A stretch of 64,000 nucleotides of DNA from positions 31,101,366 to 31,165,365 of the forward strand of contig NC_088777.1 of the NCBI RefSeq assembly GCF_954871325.1, written 5' to 3'. Source of the DNA: Gordionus sp. m RMFG-2023 (taxonomy: Eukaryota > Nematomorpha > Gordioida > Chordodea > Parachordodidae). This document shows positions 1 to 11,020 of this stretch, piece after piece. The notes below the pieces were generated by a model. That model was given only the letters and a program-made list of their open reading frames with translations, searched no databases and had not been told where the DNA came from. The first letter of the stretch is position 1. Each line of letters opens with the position of its first letter. A program made the translations under genes and the position numbers.

Positions 1-280
1 ATTTTTGATAAAATATGGGTCATCTTATGGTCAGTTGAAAACTTGAAATTAATATTTCGAAATGTATATGATCTCCGATTTTTAATTTTTTTAAGAAATA
101 TTATCCGTTTACTATTTTTTTAATAATTTCTTCAACAATTAGCATGGCTGGATATTTATTTTAAAAAATATTGCGATTTTTATACTTTTAAAAAAATAGA
201 TGGCGCTATTTATAATAGTTTTAATATGTTAAAATTCATTTTTTTATTGATTAAAAATATTTTAATGTATAATATATCAT
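1..280 (+). repeat. Left inverted repeat of the first element
   Basis: Reads as the reverse complement of 1957-2236 with only scattered differences, mostly in A or T run lengths. The near identity of the two arms suggests a fairly recent copy, although the gene between them is broken. Confidence 0.9.
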
Positions 281-610
281 AAAATTGGATTATATAACTT
301 TGTAAACCTTATTCCCCTGAGATATTCGCAGGATAAAAAAATTTAATAATTTTTTTAATATTGCAATGTAAATTAAAAATAATTAAAAAATCCGACTAGC
401 ATACGAGCAAAAAGGCAGGATTAAAGGAGTGAAGGAAAATTATTAAGGGAAAAATCGAAAATCACATTAATTATCATGTATACCCCCCCCCCTGACTAAG
501 TCATACCCATCAAGATCAAGAATGTTATGAAATTGTCATTATCTTAAATTATTAAAATAACCAGAGATAAAGAAAATTTCGAAGATTTTGAAAAATTTTT
601 TAAGTAATAA

Positions 611-1844
611 AAATAAACAAAATTATAGTTCTGATGAAATAAGCCGACTCATGCCTGGAATAAAAGATTGTGTATCTGTTAAAGGCGAGAAAGAATCAGT
701 CCAAAGATTTATATTAAATAAGCTTAAATAAATATTCAATATGTTTAAGGAAGAATACCCAAATATATCAATTGGATTCTCTAAATTTGCCGAACTTAGA
801 CCAAAAAACTGTATTTTAGTTGGAGCTAGTGGCACACACACTGTTTGTGTCTGCGCCATTCATCAGAATGTGAAATTGATGACAAATGTAGAAAAATTTA
901 ATAGATGGGGAATTTTTAACAATTCTAGATTATTCTGAGAATTATTCCTTCATTTTACAAGATGAAGTTCAGGGATTTCATTGGAACAACGTGCAGGCCA
1001 CTATACATCCATTTGTAGCATATTCTAAATCTGGAGAAGAATTAAAAAATATAAATTTTGTTATTTTATCCAAATTTAATTCTAAACCAGAAAAAATAAT
1101 ATATTTTTCAGATGAAGCAGCGTCTCAATACAAGAATCGCAAAATTTTTCTGAACATATGTCTTCATAAATACGATTTTAATATTCCTGCCGAATGGCAT
1201 TTCTTTGCCACTGCTCACCGCAAAAATGCATGTGACGGTATTGGAGGAACTGTCAAAAGATTAGTTGCCAGAGCTAGTCTTCAAAGGCCAAATAAAAATC
1301 AAATCCTAACCCCATTAGAATTATATAATTACGCTAAAGAAAATATTAATGGAATTCAATTTGAATATGTATCCAATCAAGAATATATCGAAGAGGAATT
1401 AGCCCTTCGTAAAAGATTTAATGCACTGCTTATACATGGGACCCAAAAAATTCACGGGGTTATTCCCATTGATCAAAATAGACTAAAAACCAAAATATAT
1501 TCTAATTCCAAAAAATATAATATAAAACAAGTTTCGTATTTAAATGAGAAAATTAATTTTTAAAATATTAATGGATATATAACATGTGTATATGATGATA
1601 AGTGGTGGTTAGGATATATAATCGATAAAAATGATATAAATAAAGAAGTAAAAATCCAATTTTTACACCCTTGTGGACCTTCAGCCGCATTTAAATTTCC
1701 TCTGAAAGATGATATTTTAGTGTTGCCTAAATCTCATATACTCTAGCTGGTCAATCCTTCTACTCCTACCAGTCAAACATATATATTATCTCCCGAAGAA
1801 ATCTCACAAGCTAGCCAGGCTTTGTATTCCTTTAGATGAAGTAA
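611..1844 (+). pseudogene. Decayed transposase-like gene of unclassified DNA transposon
   Basis: Several adjoining reading frames carry one protein. 611-716 gives SDEISRLMPGIKDCVSVKG; 741-938 gives a block with FSKFAELRPKNCILVGASG and VCVCAIHQNVKLM; 991-1563 gives YFSDEAASQYKNRK, PAEWHFFATAHRK and GGTVKRLVARASLQRP; about 1570-1840 gives YDDKWWLGYIIDKND and IQFLHPCGPSAAFKFP. The order is collinear, so this is one gene with a stop near 730, a frame change between 938 and 991, a stop near 1561 and a stop near 1745. The SD..ASQYKN and H-rich blocks resemble DDE-type catalytic regions, but I cannot name the catalytic residues. Role inferred: transposase of the enclosing inverted-repeat element. 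Confidence 0.7.
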
Positions 1845-1956
1845 GATTTAATTAATTTATAAACTATCTAAATTAGGCTAAATTTGTTAAGATTTTAAAA
1901 ATTTATGATCTGAATTACAAATAAAAATATATAATGGACATTGTAATCGATTTAGT

Positions 1957-2527
1957 ATGATATATATACATTAAAATATTTTTAATCAATAAAAAAAATG
2001 AATTTTAACATATTAAAACTATTATATATAGCGCCATCTATTTTTTTTAAAGTATAAAAATCGCAATATTTTTTAAAATAAATATCCAGCCATGCTAATT
2101 GTTGAAGAAATTATTAAAAAAATAGTAAACGGATAATATTTCTTAAAAAAATTAAAAATCGGAGATCATATACATTTCGAAATATTAATTTCAAGTTTTC
2201 AACTGACCATAAGATGACCCATATTTTATCAAAAATTAATTTTGATGTTTTCGCCATAATCATCAATTATTAACTTAGCTATTGATATTATATTCAATAT
2301 TTGATCATATTTAGTTTAAAATTAAAAACTAGTTATTTAACATCAGTAAAAAGCAAAAAAAGACGTTTTTTAGACCTTTAACCCCGAATATCTCCGCTAA
2401 TATAGTTGCTAATGCGCTAAAATTTTGTTTATAATCTAATGGGAACATATATAACCAGCCTACGATTTTTCATCGAAATCGAAAGGGGTCGGCCGAAATG
2501 TGATTGATTTGACATGGAATGACCCAT
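1957..2527 (-). repeat. Right inverted repeat and probable terminus
   Basis: 1957-2236 mirrors the left arm. 2237-2527 continues with no counterpart inside the window and ends in a GC-richer block with GGTCGGCCGAAATG followed by ATGGAATGACCCA, which is likely the outer end of a roughly 570 base terminal repeat. Confidence 0.6.
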
Positions 2528-2989
2528 TTTATTTTAGAAACATTTTGATTTAATTAAAGTAATGCAAATCCAGGTCAAAAAAATGGAATGAATTTATAAT
2601 CCGGGTCAAAAAAAATCTGGGCTGGTCATTATCATTACTTAGCTTATAAAAATATTTTGCTTAATATGACAGAGACTAGGTATCTAATTCGTTTATTTTA
2701 CAAATATTGTTTTGTTTAATTTTCACCATATCTGGGTTCAGAATGTCATAAACATTATACATTATATTTGTTAGGATTAATTAATAATAAATTAAAAATT
2801 TGGTTAGGTTTAATATTAATCACTAGTTATTTTATAATTTTGTTTAATAATTTTATTTGGGAAATTTTTTTAAAAAAAATTTTATAGAAATTTTTTTTAT
2901 TTGTTGATTATAACAAAAATTTTATATATTTTATTTGGTGATTCTTTTTCCTATGTTAATTTTCTAAAAATAATTTAATATCAAAAAAA

Positions 2990-3115
2990 GGGGGAATTAT
3001 TTTCTGTGGGAATTTTTTCCCGGAGAATTATTTTCCAAAGGAATTTTTTTCCTGGAGAATTATTTTCCGGGGATTTATTTTCTGGGATTTTTTTTCGGGG
3101 AATTATTTTCCTAGA
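2990..3115. repeat. Degenerate short tandem repeat GGGAATTATTTTCC
   Basis: About eight imperfect units of 12-18 bases built on GGAATTATTTTCC; each unit is close to its own reverse complement, so the whole stretch could fold into small hairpins. Confidence 0.65.
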
Positions 3116-4159
3116 TTCGTGTTGGAAATAAATCCATTTTGCACTTATCAAAGGCATAAAATTGATGTATATTTTTGCTTGGTATGGAAATCAGCCTACA
3201 CCATGTTAGTATCGGTTATGGTGGGAGTGCATCTCTGTGTGTAGCTTATATTTTTAAATAGAAGTGGCGTCAGCTAAGAAAAGAAGTGAAATCGGTGCAT
3301 CTCTGCTTCTACTAAATGTTTCAGTCAAGAAAGTACTAATCTGGTCTCAAGCACTGATCTTGATACTGCTAATAAAAAATAATATATAAGAATTTTCTGC
3401 ATATAATAAAGATCCCATAAAACCAATAAAAAAGATACTATAACAACTCTAAAAATGATATTAACATAACTAGGCCTAAATCAACAGGTAGCAAAAGGGG
3501 TAAACTTTTTAAAATAAATTATGGTTAAAAATTGACAATTTTTCTCACCCAAATTAAAATATATCCAAATGTAAATGTTTTATTTTCACTATAAATTAAT
3601 TTTCAAACAAACTATAAAAAAATTTTTTAATTTTTATGACCATCTAATAAAGTTTATTGCTTCGAATGATCAATAACTCTGTTACTTGCTCCAAATATGC
3701 TTGGTTGTCACCTTCATTTTTACATGTTTAAAAAAATAATACATTATCATTCAATACAAGAGCAACATTTGATATTTTTAAGGGAATATCTGGAAGACAG
3801 ATTTCTGACTTAAATTTAGATCATTTAAATACAAGTAGTAATGGTAATATAAAGGTAATTAAAAATCCTGGAGTCCAAAAATTAATACATTCATTGAACA
3901 ATGAATCTTAAGAAAAATAATGTCTCACTCTATATCAATAATATATATTTAGAATGGAGTAAATATATTTGTGCCAATCAAAAGAAGAAAAGATTAAACT
4001 GAGTGAATAATGATATTAATTTAATTGACATATACTAGTATAATATCATATTTAGAAATGAATCAGAGTATAACATTAATTTAGATAGTGTTCTGAATAC
4101 AGTCATTAGTATTATTATAATTTAAGTCAATTTTTAAAAACAACTAAGTTAATATTTTA

Positions 4160-4317
4160 TCCAGAAAAATATTAAACAAGTCAGAACATTTTGCTCATGG
4201 GTGGCCAAAGGTTTTGACATCTATTTGAAAAATTTTTAGGCTAGACAATATTTATATGGCCAAAATATTGAGGTAGCGATTTTTGAAATTAGCTCAACAA
4301 GCTATTTAACAACACTA
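4160..4317. mobile_element. hAT MITE fragment, TAGTGTTGTTAAA family
   Basis: The right end AACAACACTA and the internal stretch GACAATATTTATATGGCC resemble the better preserved copy at 42281-42501. No matching left end or target duplication was found, so only a fragment is claimed. Confidence 0.4.
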
Positions 4318-6569
4318 AAGTCATTCAAGTGCAATCTGAACCTATTTATCTTGATTGTCTTTAAGGAACAATAATCCATATAATGTGGGATTGCTTAAGT
4401 GGAAAAAATCTATGGCAGTTACAGTTTGCTACAAAATATAAATCCATATTAAGCTAAACTATGATTCCATTAATCTTTCTCTATGAAAATTTTGTATCCC
4501 TAAGGAATAGTCTCAATAAAAAAGACCAATATATATTATAACATTATTAACCCTTTGACGCCCAACGTTTTAATAATTAAAAAAAAAATTCTATAAATTA
4601 TTCATTTATATTATACACTTCCATAGATGCCTAAAGGTAAGAAAAAAATAATGATGCAATTTGACATCATCAGCCATATTGTAATAAAAAATATCTATTT
4701 ATTATGAAAATCTCGAAAACAATTTCTATATTGATTAAAACATAAATATATATTACATTTGGCACTTTGTTCTGGAGTATGCATTTATGCATAACTTGTA
4801 TCTTTCCTCGTTTCGCAGGCATCCGGCAAATGACCAATGTTGTCATATATATCTGATACCAGATATATGAGCCATTATAGAAGAACTTTTTTTTTAATTA
4901 TCGGTTCATTCAAAGGTCTCCCTGATTTACTTTTACTAATTTTGCCCGCCGATAACAGTGCGTTGAAAATATGTGTTTTAAATTTGATAAGTTTCATGAA
5001 TTTATTCTCTTTTCCATGGCATATTTGTTGCCTATACAAAAGCCATGAATTTACTACACACATATCAATGAGATGAAAAATTACAGGTAAAACCTTTTCC
5101 CTTTAATATCTACTGGATAGCATTCAACAAGCATATCATGTAAATCGACTCCTCCCATACATTCATTATATATTTTTAATATATTTGGTCTTGGCACTTC
5201 GATATATTTTTTGTACTTAGTGACTATCTTTTTACATTTACTATCGGATGAACACCGACAAAAGATGAGATTACATGCTCAAACTTATTATCATACCATT
5301 TGACAATTATTATATTTTCTTTTTTATCAACTTTACATATATAGTTCCTGCGACCTTCTTTTTTTAAGTCTCTATCGCATTTTAACTTGAAATCTTTCAT
5401 CCGATTGCTTCTAATAGTCTCTACCAAATATACCGATTTCTTTTAATTTTTTAGCCAATGCTATTAAAGAAAAGTAGTTATCGCAAAAGAGTTTATGATT
5501 TTGAAATTTTGGAATAATTTTAGCTAATTGAAGGATGTATCACCACTTATCCCTAATTCTGATGGTGTTGGATTAGTTTGCTTTCCGGCATAAACCTTAA
5601 AATCATATTACGGGAGGATCCTGCTAATGCAAAAACTTTGATACCCCATTTATGAGCCTTTGAGTTTATATATTGTTTTAAAGACTCCACCCTTTGAACG
5701 GGATGATTATTTCATCAACACATAATCTTTCCTCCATCTCTAATTTTCGCATATTGTTGAATCCCTGAAATAAAGGGTCTAATTTTAAAATATTTATCAT
5801 ATCCATCTTGATTTCTTTGGATAAGTTGAGAATTATCGTTAAAATGTAAATATTTTCGAAATATTTGAAACCAGGTCATAGTTTCCGTAATCTGAGGGAA
5901 AGCCAATTCCGTAGACGAATATTGTCTATATAAAGGAACTCTAACTAAAGAAGAAAAAAGATGTATGCATAAAAATTGTTCCAATTCATTTATATCAAGA
6001 TTTAGCGATCGATTTATTTGCAGAAAATTGTATAAATTACTTTGTTCACTTATGTATATTATTTAGTATATTATCTGAAATAAATAATCTAAAGTATTGA
6101 TATGGAGTTAATATATTGGTTGAAGTGGAAAATTTATTAGTATAATTTGTGTCCAATTGATGGATATCACATGCTCTCCATTTCATATTATTTTGGATGA
6201 TAATATTATCATTAGGGGTGTACCGATACCACATTTTAAAGGCCGATCCGATGTTAAGCTGATATCGGCCGATTACCGATCCGATATCATATCTATTTTG
6301 TATTCTGTAAAGATACCAATTGTTTTAATTTTTAATATACTTTTAATTTAACTATACTATAACTAATGTCATTTAAATATATTATAATGATCAGTTATAT
6401 TTTATATTCAATTCAAATGCAATTCTAAAAGTATATAAAATATTTTTATTGTTAAATCACTTTTATATAACATTAATCTATACACATAATAATAAGTAAT
6501 AAACAACTATATTATGAAATTTGAAATAAATATTTAAAATAATATTTAACATTAATATATCGAAGATTT

Positions 6570-6712
6570 CTTTTTAGGAATATCAAAATTTCCAATTTAT
6601 CAGAGGTAAGCCTGAGGCGAAATTTCCAATTTATCAGAGGTCAGCCTGAGGCGATGGTAACTGTCAATATCACCAGCTTCACTAAATACAGATTCTGAAG
6701 AGATAATCGCAC
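6570..6712 (-). pseudogene. Scrap of hAT dimerisation region
   Basis: Minus strand reads SSESVFSEAGDIDS then RLRLTSDKLEILIFLK, matching the conserved C-terminal block of hAT transposases (S-x-E-R-x-F-S-x-A-G, then R-x-x-L-x-x-x). A 34 base tandem duplication sits inside it. Nothing else of the protein remains in this 780 bp element. Confidence 0.7.
6586..6653. repeat. 34 bp tandem duplication
   Basis: 6586-6619 and 6620-6653 are identical except for one base (AGGTAAGCC versus AGGTCAGCC). It lies within the hAT coding scrap and shifts its frame, since 34 is not a multiple of three. Confidence 0.9.
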
Positions 6713-7742
6713 ACTTTTATAAACAGAATGCGCAAAAAAAAAATAATATTGCAGAATGTTTATTAATTAATTATTATTATTAAAAAAATATCCATAAAAA
6801 TATTTCGATTTTATTTATTAAAAATAAATGATTTTAGATATAACATTTTTTAAAAATTTTATAAAATTATTTTTGTTAAAGACGCCATTTTTTATCGGAT
6901 CGGATCGGAAAATTTTATAATGGCCGATAACCGATATTTTAGAATGGGTAAAATATCGGCCCGATCTGATAAAAAATATCGGTACATCCCTAATTATCAT
7001 TATTTTCTGGATCTTTTATCTCAACTTGAAGAATATTAGATGTTGGAATTGAAAAAGTTGAAGGAGAATCATAGTAAAGATTGTGCAAAATATCTTCTTC
7101 ATTATCTGATTCATCGGTTAGTTTCCGAAATGTCTCCCTCGATTAGTATTAAATTATTTGGCATCTATGAATTATACAGAATCATTTTAAAAAATATAAT
7201 AAATGTAAAATTATAATATGCGTAAGAGGACATAGGTCTTATCAATGCCAAATTCAAAATTGGTATCATCTGATTGGATTTAGAATATATTTTATGGTGA
7301 AATATAATTATAACTATAGAATTATTATTAATATTTTTAAAAAAAATGTTTAAAAAAGGTATTCTAAAATCCCAATGACTTGTTTTGACGTCATACACTT
7401 TAAGTCATTTTTATTTAATAAAATAAAATAATTATTTATAATATTATACTCTTACCTTTAACAATGAATAAAAAATTTAGAATTATTTAGTATTACACAG
7501 AATTCATTATATTGTCATTATAAAATCATATAATTCAGTAAAAAAAAGTAAAGATAAAATTAAATATATGATTGAATGAAATTTAAAAATAATATGCGTT
7601 AATAATTTTAATAAAATACAAAAGTATTTTTATTATATTTATATCATATGTTGTTAAATTAAATCTATTGGCTTTTATAAATTTAAAATATATTATTATA
7701 TTATATGATGTCAAAACAAATCGTGAGATGTTAAAGGGTTAA

Positions 7743-8991
7743 TAAAATGACCAGCTTAGCCCTTATATAAAACTAACTAAAAAACATATCAGGAAACATA
7801 AAAAGGTAGGTTAGCTAAAGAATTGCTAAGAATAAAAAATTGGATATCATATCTATAAATGATTGTCAATAAATAATTGGCCCTGTTTTAAATAATAGGT
7901 GCAATTATTAAATCTATGAGACAAACCAATTTTAAAGTAACTAATTTATAAATTTTTTGCATTAAAATAATTTAATATCAAATTGTATTAATATCTTAAT
8001 TTCCAAGGTCAATTTTTATTTAATCAAATTCTATAGATAAAATATAATTTTTAGAAAAAAGTGTAATAAATTTTTAAAATAATTTGCAACAAAGTATGGA
8101 TATTTATATAAAAGTTATTAAGAAAATAATGGCATTTAAATAAAAAATTGCATTTCTCAACAGGGGTTCATAGATAAGCCACTGTAATATCATGATTAGA
8201 GATCTGCAAAACTTGGCGAGTTCAAACCCCTGGTCCTTTTTTAGAAAAAATTAAAATGGGTTAAGCCAATTTTTTTCAAGCTAGGCCAGGCAAAATATTT
8301 AACTGGGCATGCTGTTTGTTTTAATATGCCAGTTCTCTTTCAATATTTTAAATTTCAAGCCCTTACTAAGCTTTAGATTTATATATATATATATAATTAA
8401 AATACTAAAAAGCTTTAATTTTATTAGATAAAGTTAACTAAATGATATATTAATATAAAAGCATAGTCATAAATAATATTAAATTTTAAAAAATTGATAT
8501 ACAATAGTCTGTGAATATGTTAAAGGAAAATTTTATATGGCAGTTTATTTTTCTTCTGCTTTTTTTTGTTTATCTCTCATCAATTGTGCATCTCTAAAAA
8601 AATTTAGTAAAATGTTTTAAATGTTTAAATATAATTCTTACCTTTCTTGCCTTGATTGTAACGTCTGACCTTGGTTTGTTCCTTTCTCTCCTCCTGTTTT
8701 AGACTTTTCGTTATCCTTCTGCTTTTTCATATTTTTTTCTCGAGCCTTTTCCCTCTGATTACCCCCTGTAAATATTTATTATATTATTTTATAAATATTT
8801 GATCCTGTGTATTTTGATTACTTGTCATAGTATTATTTTTCCACAAGTTATACCAGAATTTGAAAAATAAATATACTTGTGCCTACTATAAAATAAGATT
8901 ACATACATGTCATGTTTCTTGTTGAAGAGAGAGAGGGTCGGCTCTCATGGAGCAGAAAATATTAATATTACCGTGGGCCGAGGATAGTTAC
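7743..8991. other. AT-rich stretch without recognisable gene
   Basis: Nothing convincing in either strand. It contains a fragment at 8195-8345 that begins TAGAGATCTGCAAA, the same end as the GC-rich hAT MITE at 37893-38393, and a slightly GC-richer unexplained block at 8660-8770 and 8930-8990. Confidence 0.5.
8195..8345. mobile_element. hAT MITE fragment beginning TAGAGATCTGCAAA
   Basis: The first 14 bases match the reverse complement of the right end at 38380-38393. The interior has GGCCAGGC and CTGGGC-like motifs of the same style. No second end was found. It also contains GTTCAAACCCC, which imitates a tRNA B box but has no tRNA around it. Confidence 0.4.
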
Positions 8992-9067
8992 TGTGATAAA
9001 TACTATATAATATTATTATAGTTCATTTTATATTACATTCTATTTGGAATATATTATCATGATTGCT

Positions 9068-9664
9068 ATTCGAGGATACCAACTCCTAAGAATGTACACC
9101 AATTGCAATCTTTTTTAGGACTTGTGAATTTTCACGAGAGATTTTTACCACATTCATGGTATAGCCGCTCCATTACATATTAAAAGTTCCTGGAGCTTGT
9201 CTGATAGGGAACAAGATGTATTTAATAAAATAAAGCTGCTTTTGTCAACAAATAAAACTTTAATTCCTTATTCGTCTTTGCCAATTATATTAGAATGGCG
9301 CCTCTAACTCTGGTTTTGGAGCTGTGCTACTTCAAGTAGTTATAAATGGTTCTAGCAGACTTATCGCATTGGCTTCGCGAACATTATTGGAGTCAGAGAA
9401 GAATTATGCACCAAAAGAAAAGAGGCACAAGCACTTTTGATTGGAATGGAAAAATTTTTATACTTTCATTTTTGGACTAAAATTTATATTGCGAACAGAT
9501 CACAAACCTTTGGGAAAATTATTTGGTGATAAACATAAACTACCAAAAATATCCAATAATCGATTAACGCGCTGGGCATGGAAAATGTCCGCATATGATT
9601 TTGAAATTGAATATCGTTCAGGAAAAGAAAACATAGTGGCTGATACATTATCTAAACTTCATTA
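9068..9664 (+). pseudogene. Ty3 fossil: reverse transcriptase end and RNase H
   Basis: Fossil part. The plus strand carries the region linking reverse transcriptase to RNase H and the RNase H domain itself, recognisable from RTDHKPLGKLFG, RWAWKMSAYDFEIEYRSG and the closing VADTLSKLH, which are typical of Ty3/gypsy pol. It is broken. The chromovirus or other clade cannot be assigned from this much. Confidence 0.85.
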
Positions 9665-10134
9665 GTAAGTATAGAGTCAGATAACGACCAGAAACAAGCA
9701 TTAAAAATTTAAGCTATAAATTGACTCGATATAAATCTTGGTCAAGTTGAACTCCAAAGAAACAAGGAAAAGATTGCTAAATAAAGTAATTAAAAACATT
9801 GAGCGAGGATGGGTGGGGTATCAGGTCAAAATTTTCAAATTGCGGGAAAAATTTGGTATTATGAGAGAGAAATATAAAAATTGCGGTAGAAATATAAAAA
9901 TTGCTAAAAAAAAAATTTGCGGGAGCCTATTATTTTTTATTTAGTTTATATAAATACAAAGTCGGTAACTATTTTTTAAAATAAAATAACATCTTGATTT
10001 ATTAAAATATATTAATTTATAAAAAATACCAAGGATCTTTTTTAAATATAAAAGAATGTAAACAAGATAAAATTTTATAAAAAAAACGATTTTAATTTTA
10101 CAATTAAAAATATATTTTATGCGAATGTCCCGCA

Positions 10135-11016
10135 AAACGACCGCAATTGGTAATCTACAGTGTATGTGTGTAAAACATTATAGGGATAGACGCTTAATTA
10201 TTACGTATCACGTTTAAATACATAATAAGGTACTCCAAATAAAAAATAATACAGATGAAACTACAGTTGCGGGAATTGTAATCACTTATCTTGTAGTACA
10301 ACATTCAGAGATACTTATCATCGCGGTAGAATCTTTTTCCTATAATATTTAATGACTCTAATATAAATGAAAACTATACTTGTAGAACAAAAATGAGCAA
10401 GGCTATCATCAATGTTTTAGGACCTAAATCTAGGAGGTCAATTCTTGACGATTTTAAAAATGAGCACACATATGCAATTCTAACAAATGCATCTAATAAG
10501 GGAAATATTTCCTCCGCTATTTCATCAAAATTAAGGTCGTTTCAATAATACTATTAAATTTTTCCCTGAAATAGCGAAAAATCCAAAGACATAGCTAACC
10601 ATATAATGGTAAATATAGCAGATTCGAGATTATCATAAATTGCATGTCAGCTTTCTGATCTGATAATGCCTCAGTGAATTTGGTAAAAACAGAGTGTATT
10701 TACAGAATTGAGTCAGCACAATGTTGGTTGCGATTTGGTTGCGATATGTTCCTAATACCCGCCATCGGAATTTTATAAACTTTTAAAAAAATATTTCTTA
10801 AATAAAGATTATAAAAGCTGTCCTAATATTTTGAAAATTTTTTCCGATAATGAATGGCAGAGGTATATTTAGGAATGATTTCACCAGTAGGAAATCTTTT
10901 ACATGCTGTTAATGTGTAGTTGCAATCAGAAGAATTTTAACAAATTCACAAAATTATGCTGCAGATTTTCTCTTTACAGTTAAAAATTGACAATAAATTT
11001 TATGGCGCCATTGCTA
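10135..11016 (+). pseudogene. Plus-strand fragment of hAT transposase within copy A
   Basis: Matches copy B at 16420-17450: both run from AATACAGATG through coding text such as DASNKGNI (here NASNKGNI) to the block ending in ATTTTATGGCG. It is riddled with stops and has lost a section between about 10760 and 10790. It lies head to head with the minus-strand gene of the enclosing copy, so the two form a large imperfect palindrome with its turning point near 11016. Confidence 0.7.
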
Positions 11017-11020
11017 AAAT

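Larger units (their letters stand above)
1..2527 (+). mobile_element. Unclassified DNA transposon with long inverted repeats, left end outside window
   Basis: Positions 1-280 and 1957-2236 are inverted copies of each other, nearly perfect over 280 bases, and enclose a decayed transposase-like gene. On the right the sequence continues past the mirrored part to a block at about 2470-2527 (GACATGGAATGACCC) that looks like a true terminus, so the left terminus probably lies before base 1. I recognise the protein as a type common in invertebrate repeat libraries but cannot assign a superfamily from memory. No target duplication can be checked because one end is missing. Confidence 0.8.
2528..4550. 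other. AT-rich stretch without recognisable gene
   Basis: No reading frame of note on either strand. It holds a degenerate purine-pyrimidine repeat (2990-3115), a slightly GC-richer unrecognised block at about 3130-3370, and a piece ending at 4317 that resembles the right end of the hAT MITE family ending in AACAACACTA. Confidence 0.5.
6213..6992 (-). mobile_element. hAT derivative inserted in piggyBac, 8 bp duplication ATTATCAT
   Basis: Inverted ends TAGGGGTGTACCGATA and TAGGGATGTACCGATA are flanked by ATTATCAT at 6205-6212 and 6993-7000. Subterminal copies of CCGATCCGAT and GATATCGGCC look like binding-site repeats. A scrap of hAT C-terminal coding survives on the minus strand, so this is an internally deleted derivative of an autonomous hAT. 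It split the piggyBac N-terminal region from its core and is therefore younger than that piggyBac insertion. Confidence 0.9.
4875..7142 (-). pseudogene. piggyBac transposase, broken
   Basis: Read on the minus strand in order. 7142-7005 is an acidic N-terminal piece (KLTDESDNEEDILHNLYYDS). After the inserted hAT copy, 5984-5715 gives TWFQIFRKYLHFNDNS and KYFKIRPFISG, the start of the DDE_Tnp_1_7 domain. 5680-5430, across several stops and frame changes, gives YDFKVYAGK, LGISGDT, and FCDNYFS-like text. 5427-5224 gives TIRSNRMKDFKLK, KWYDNK and SSFVGVHP, and 5063-4875 gives VVNSWLLYRQQ. These are the standard piggyBac landmarks in the standard order. The gene is interrupted by one transposon and several stops and frame changes, so it cannot make protein. 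The cysteine-rich C-terminal finger was not seen. Confidence 0.88.
4551..7738 (-). mobile_element. piggyBac element with TTAA target sites
   Basis: TTAA lies at 4547-4550 and 7739-7742. Immediately inside are inverted ends CCCTTTGACGCCCAACG and, on the other strand, CCCTTTAACATCTCACG. The minus strand between them codes a piggyBac transposase in broken pieces. Removing the inserted hAT derivative (6213-6992) and its duplicated 8 bases leaves about 2.4 kb, the usual length for piggyBac. Both ends and TTAA are intact, so excision sites survive although the gene does not. Confidence 0.92.

Noticed and set aside
2990-3115. CRISPR-like array
   Set aside because: Units are irregular and contiguous, without spacers, in a eukaryotic setting.
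3130-3370. Small structural RNA in a GC-richer block
   Set aside because: No conserved box or stem matching a known RNA class could be recognised.
8160-8245. tRNA or SINE suggested by GTTCAAACCCC and a following T run
   Set aside because: No acceptor or anticodon stem and no A box; the block starts with a hAT end TAGAGATCTGCAAA instead.
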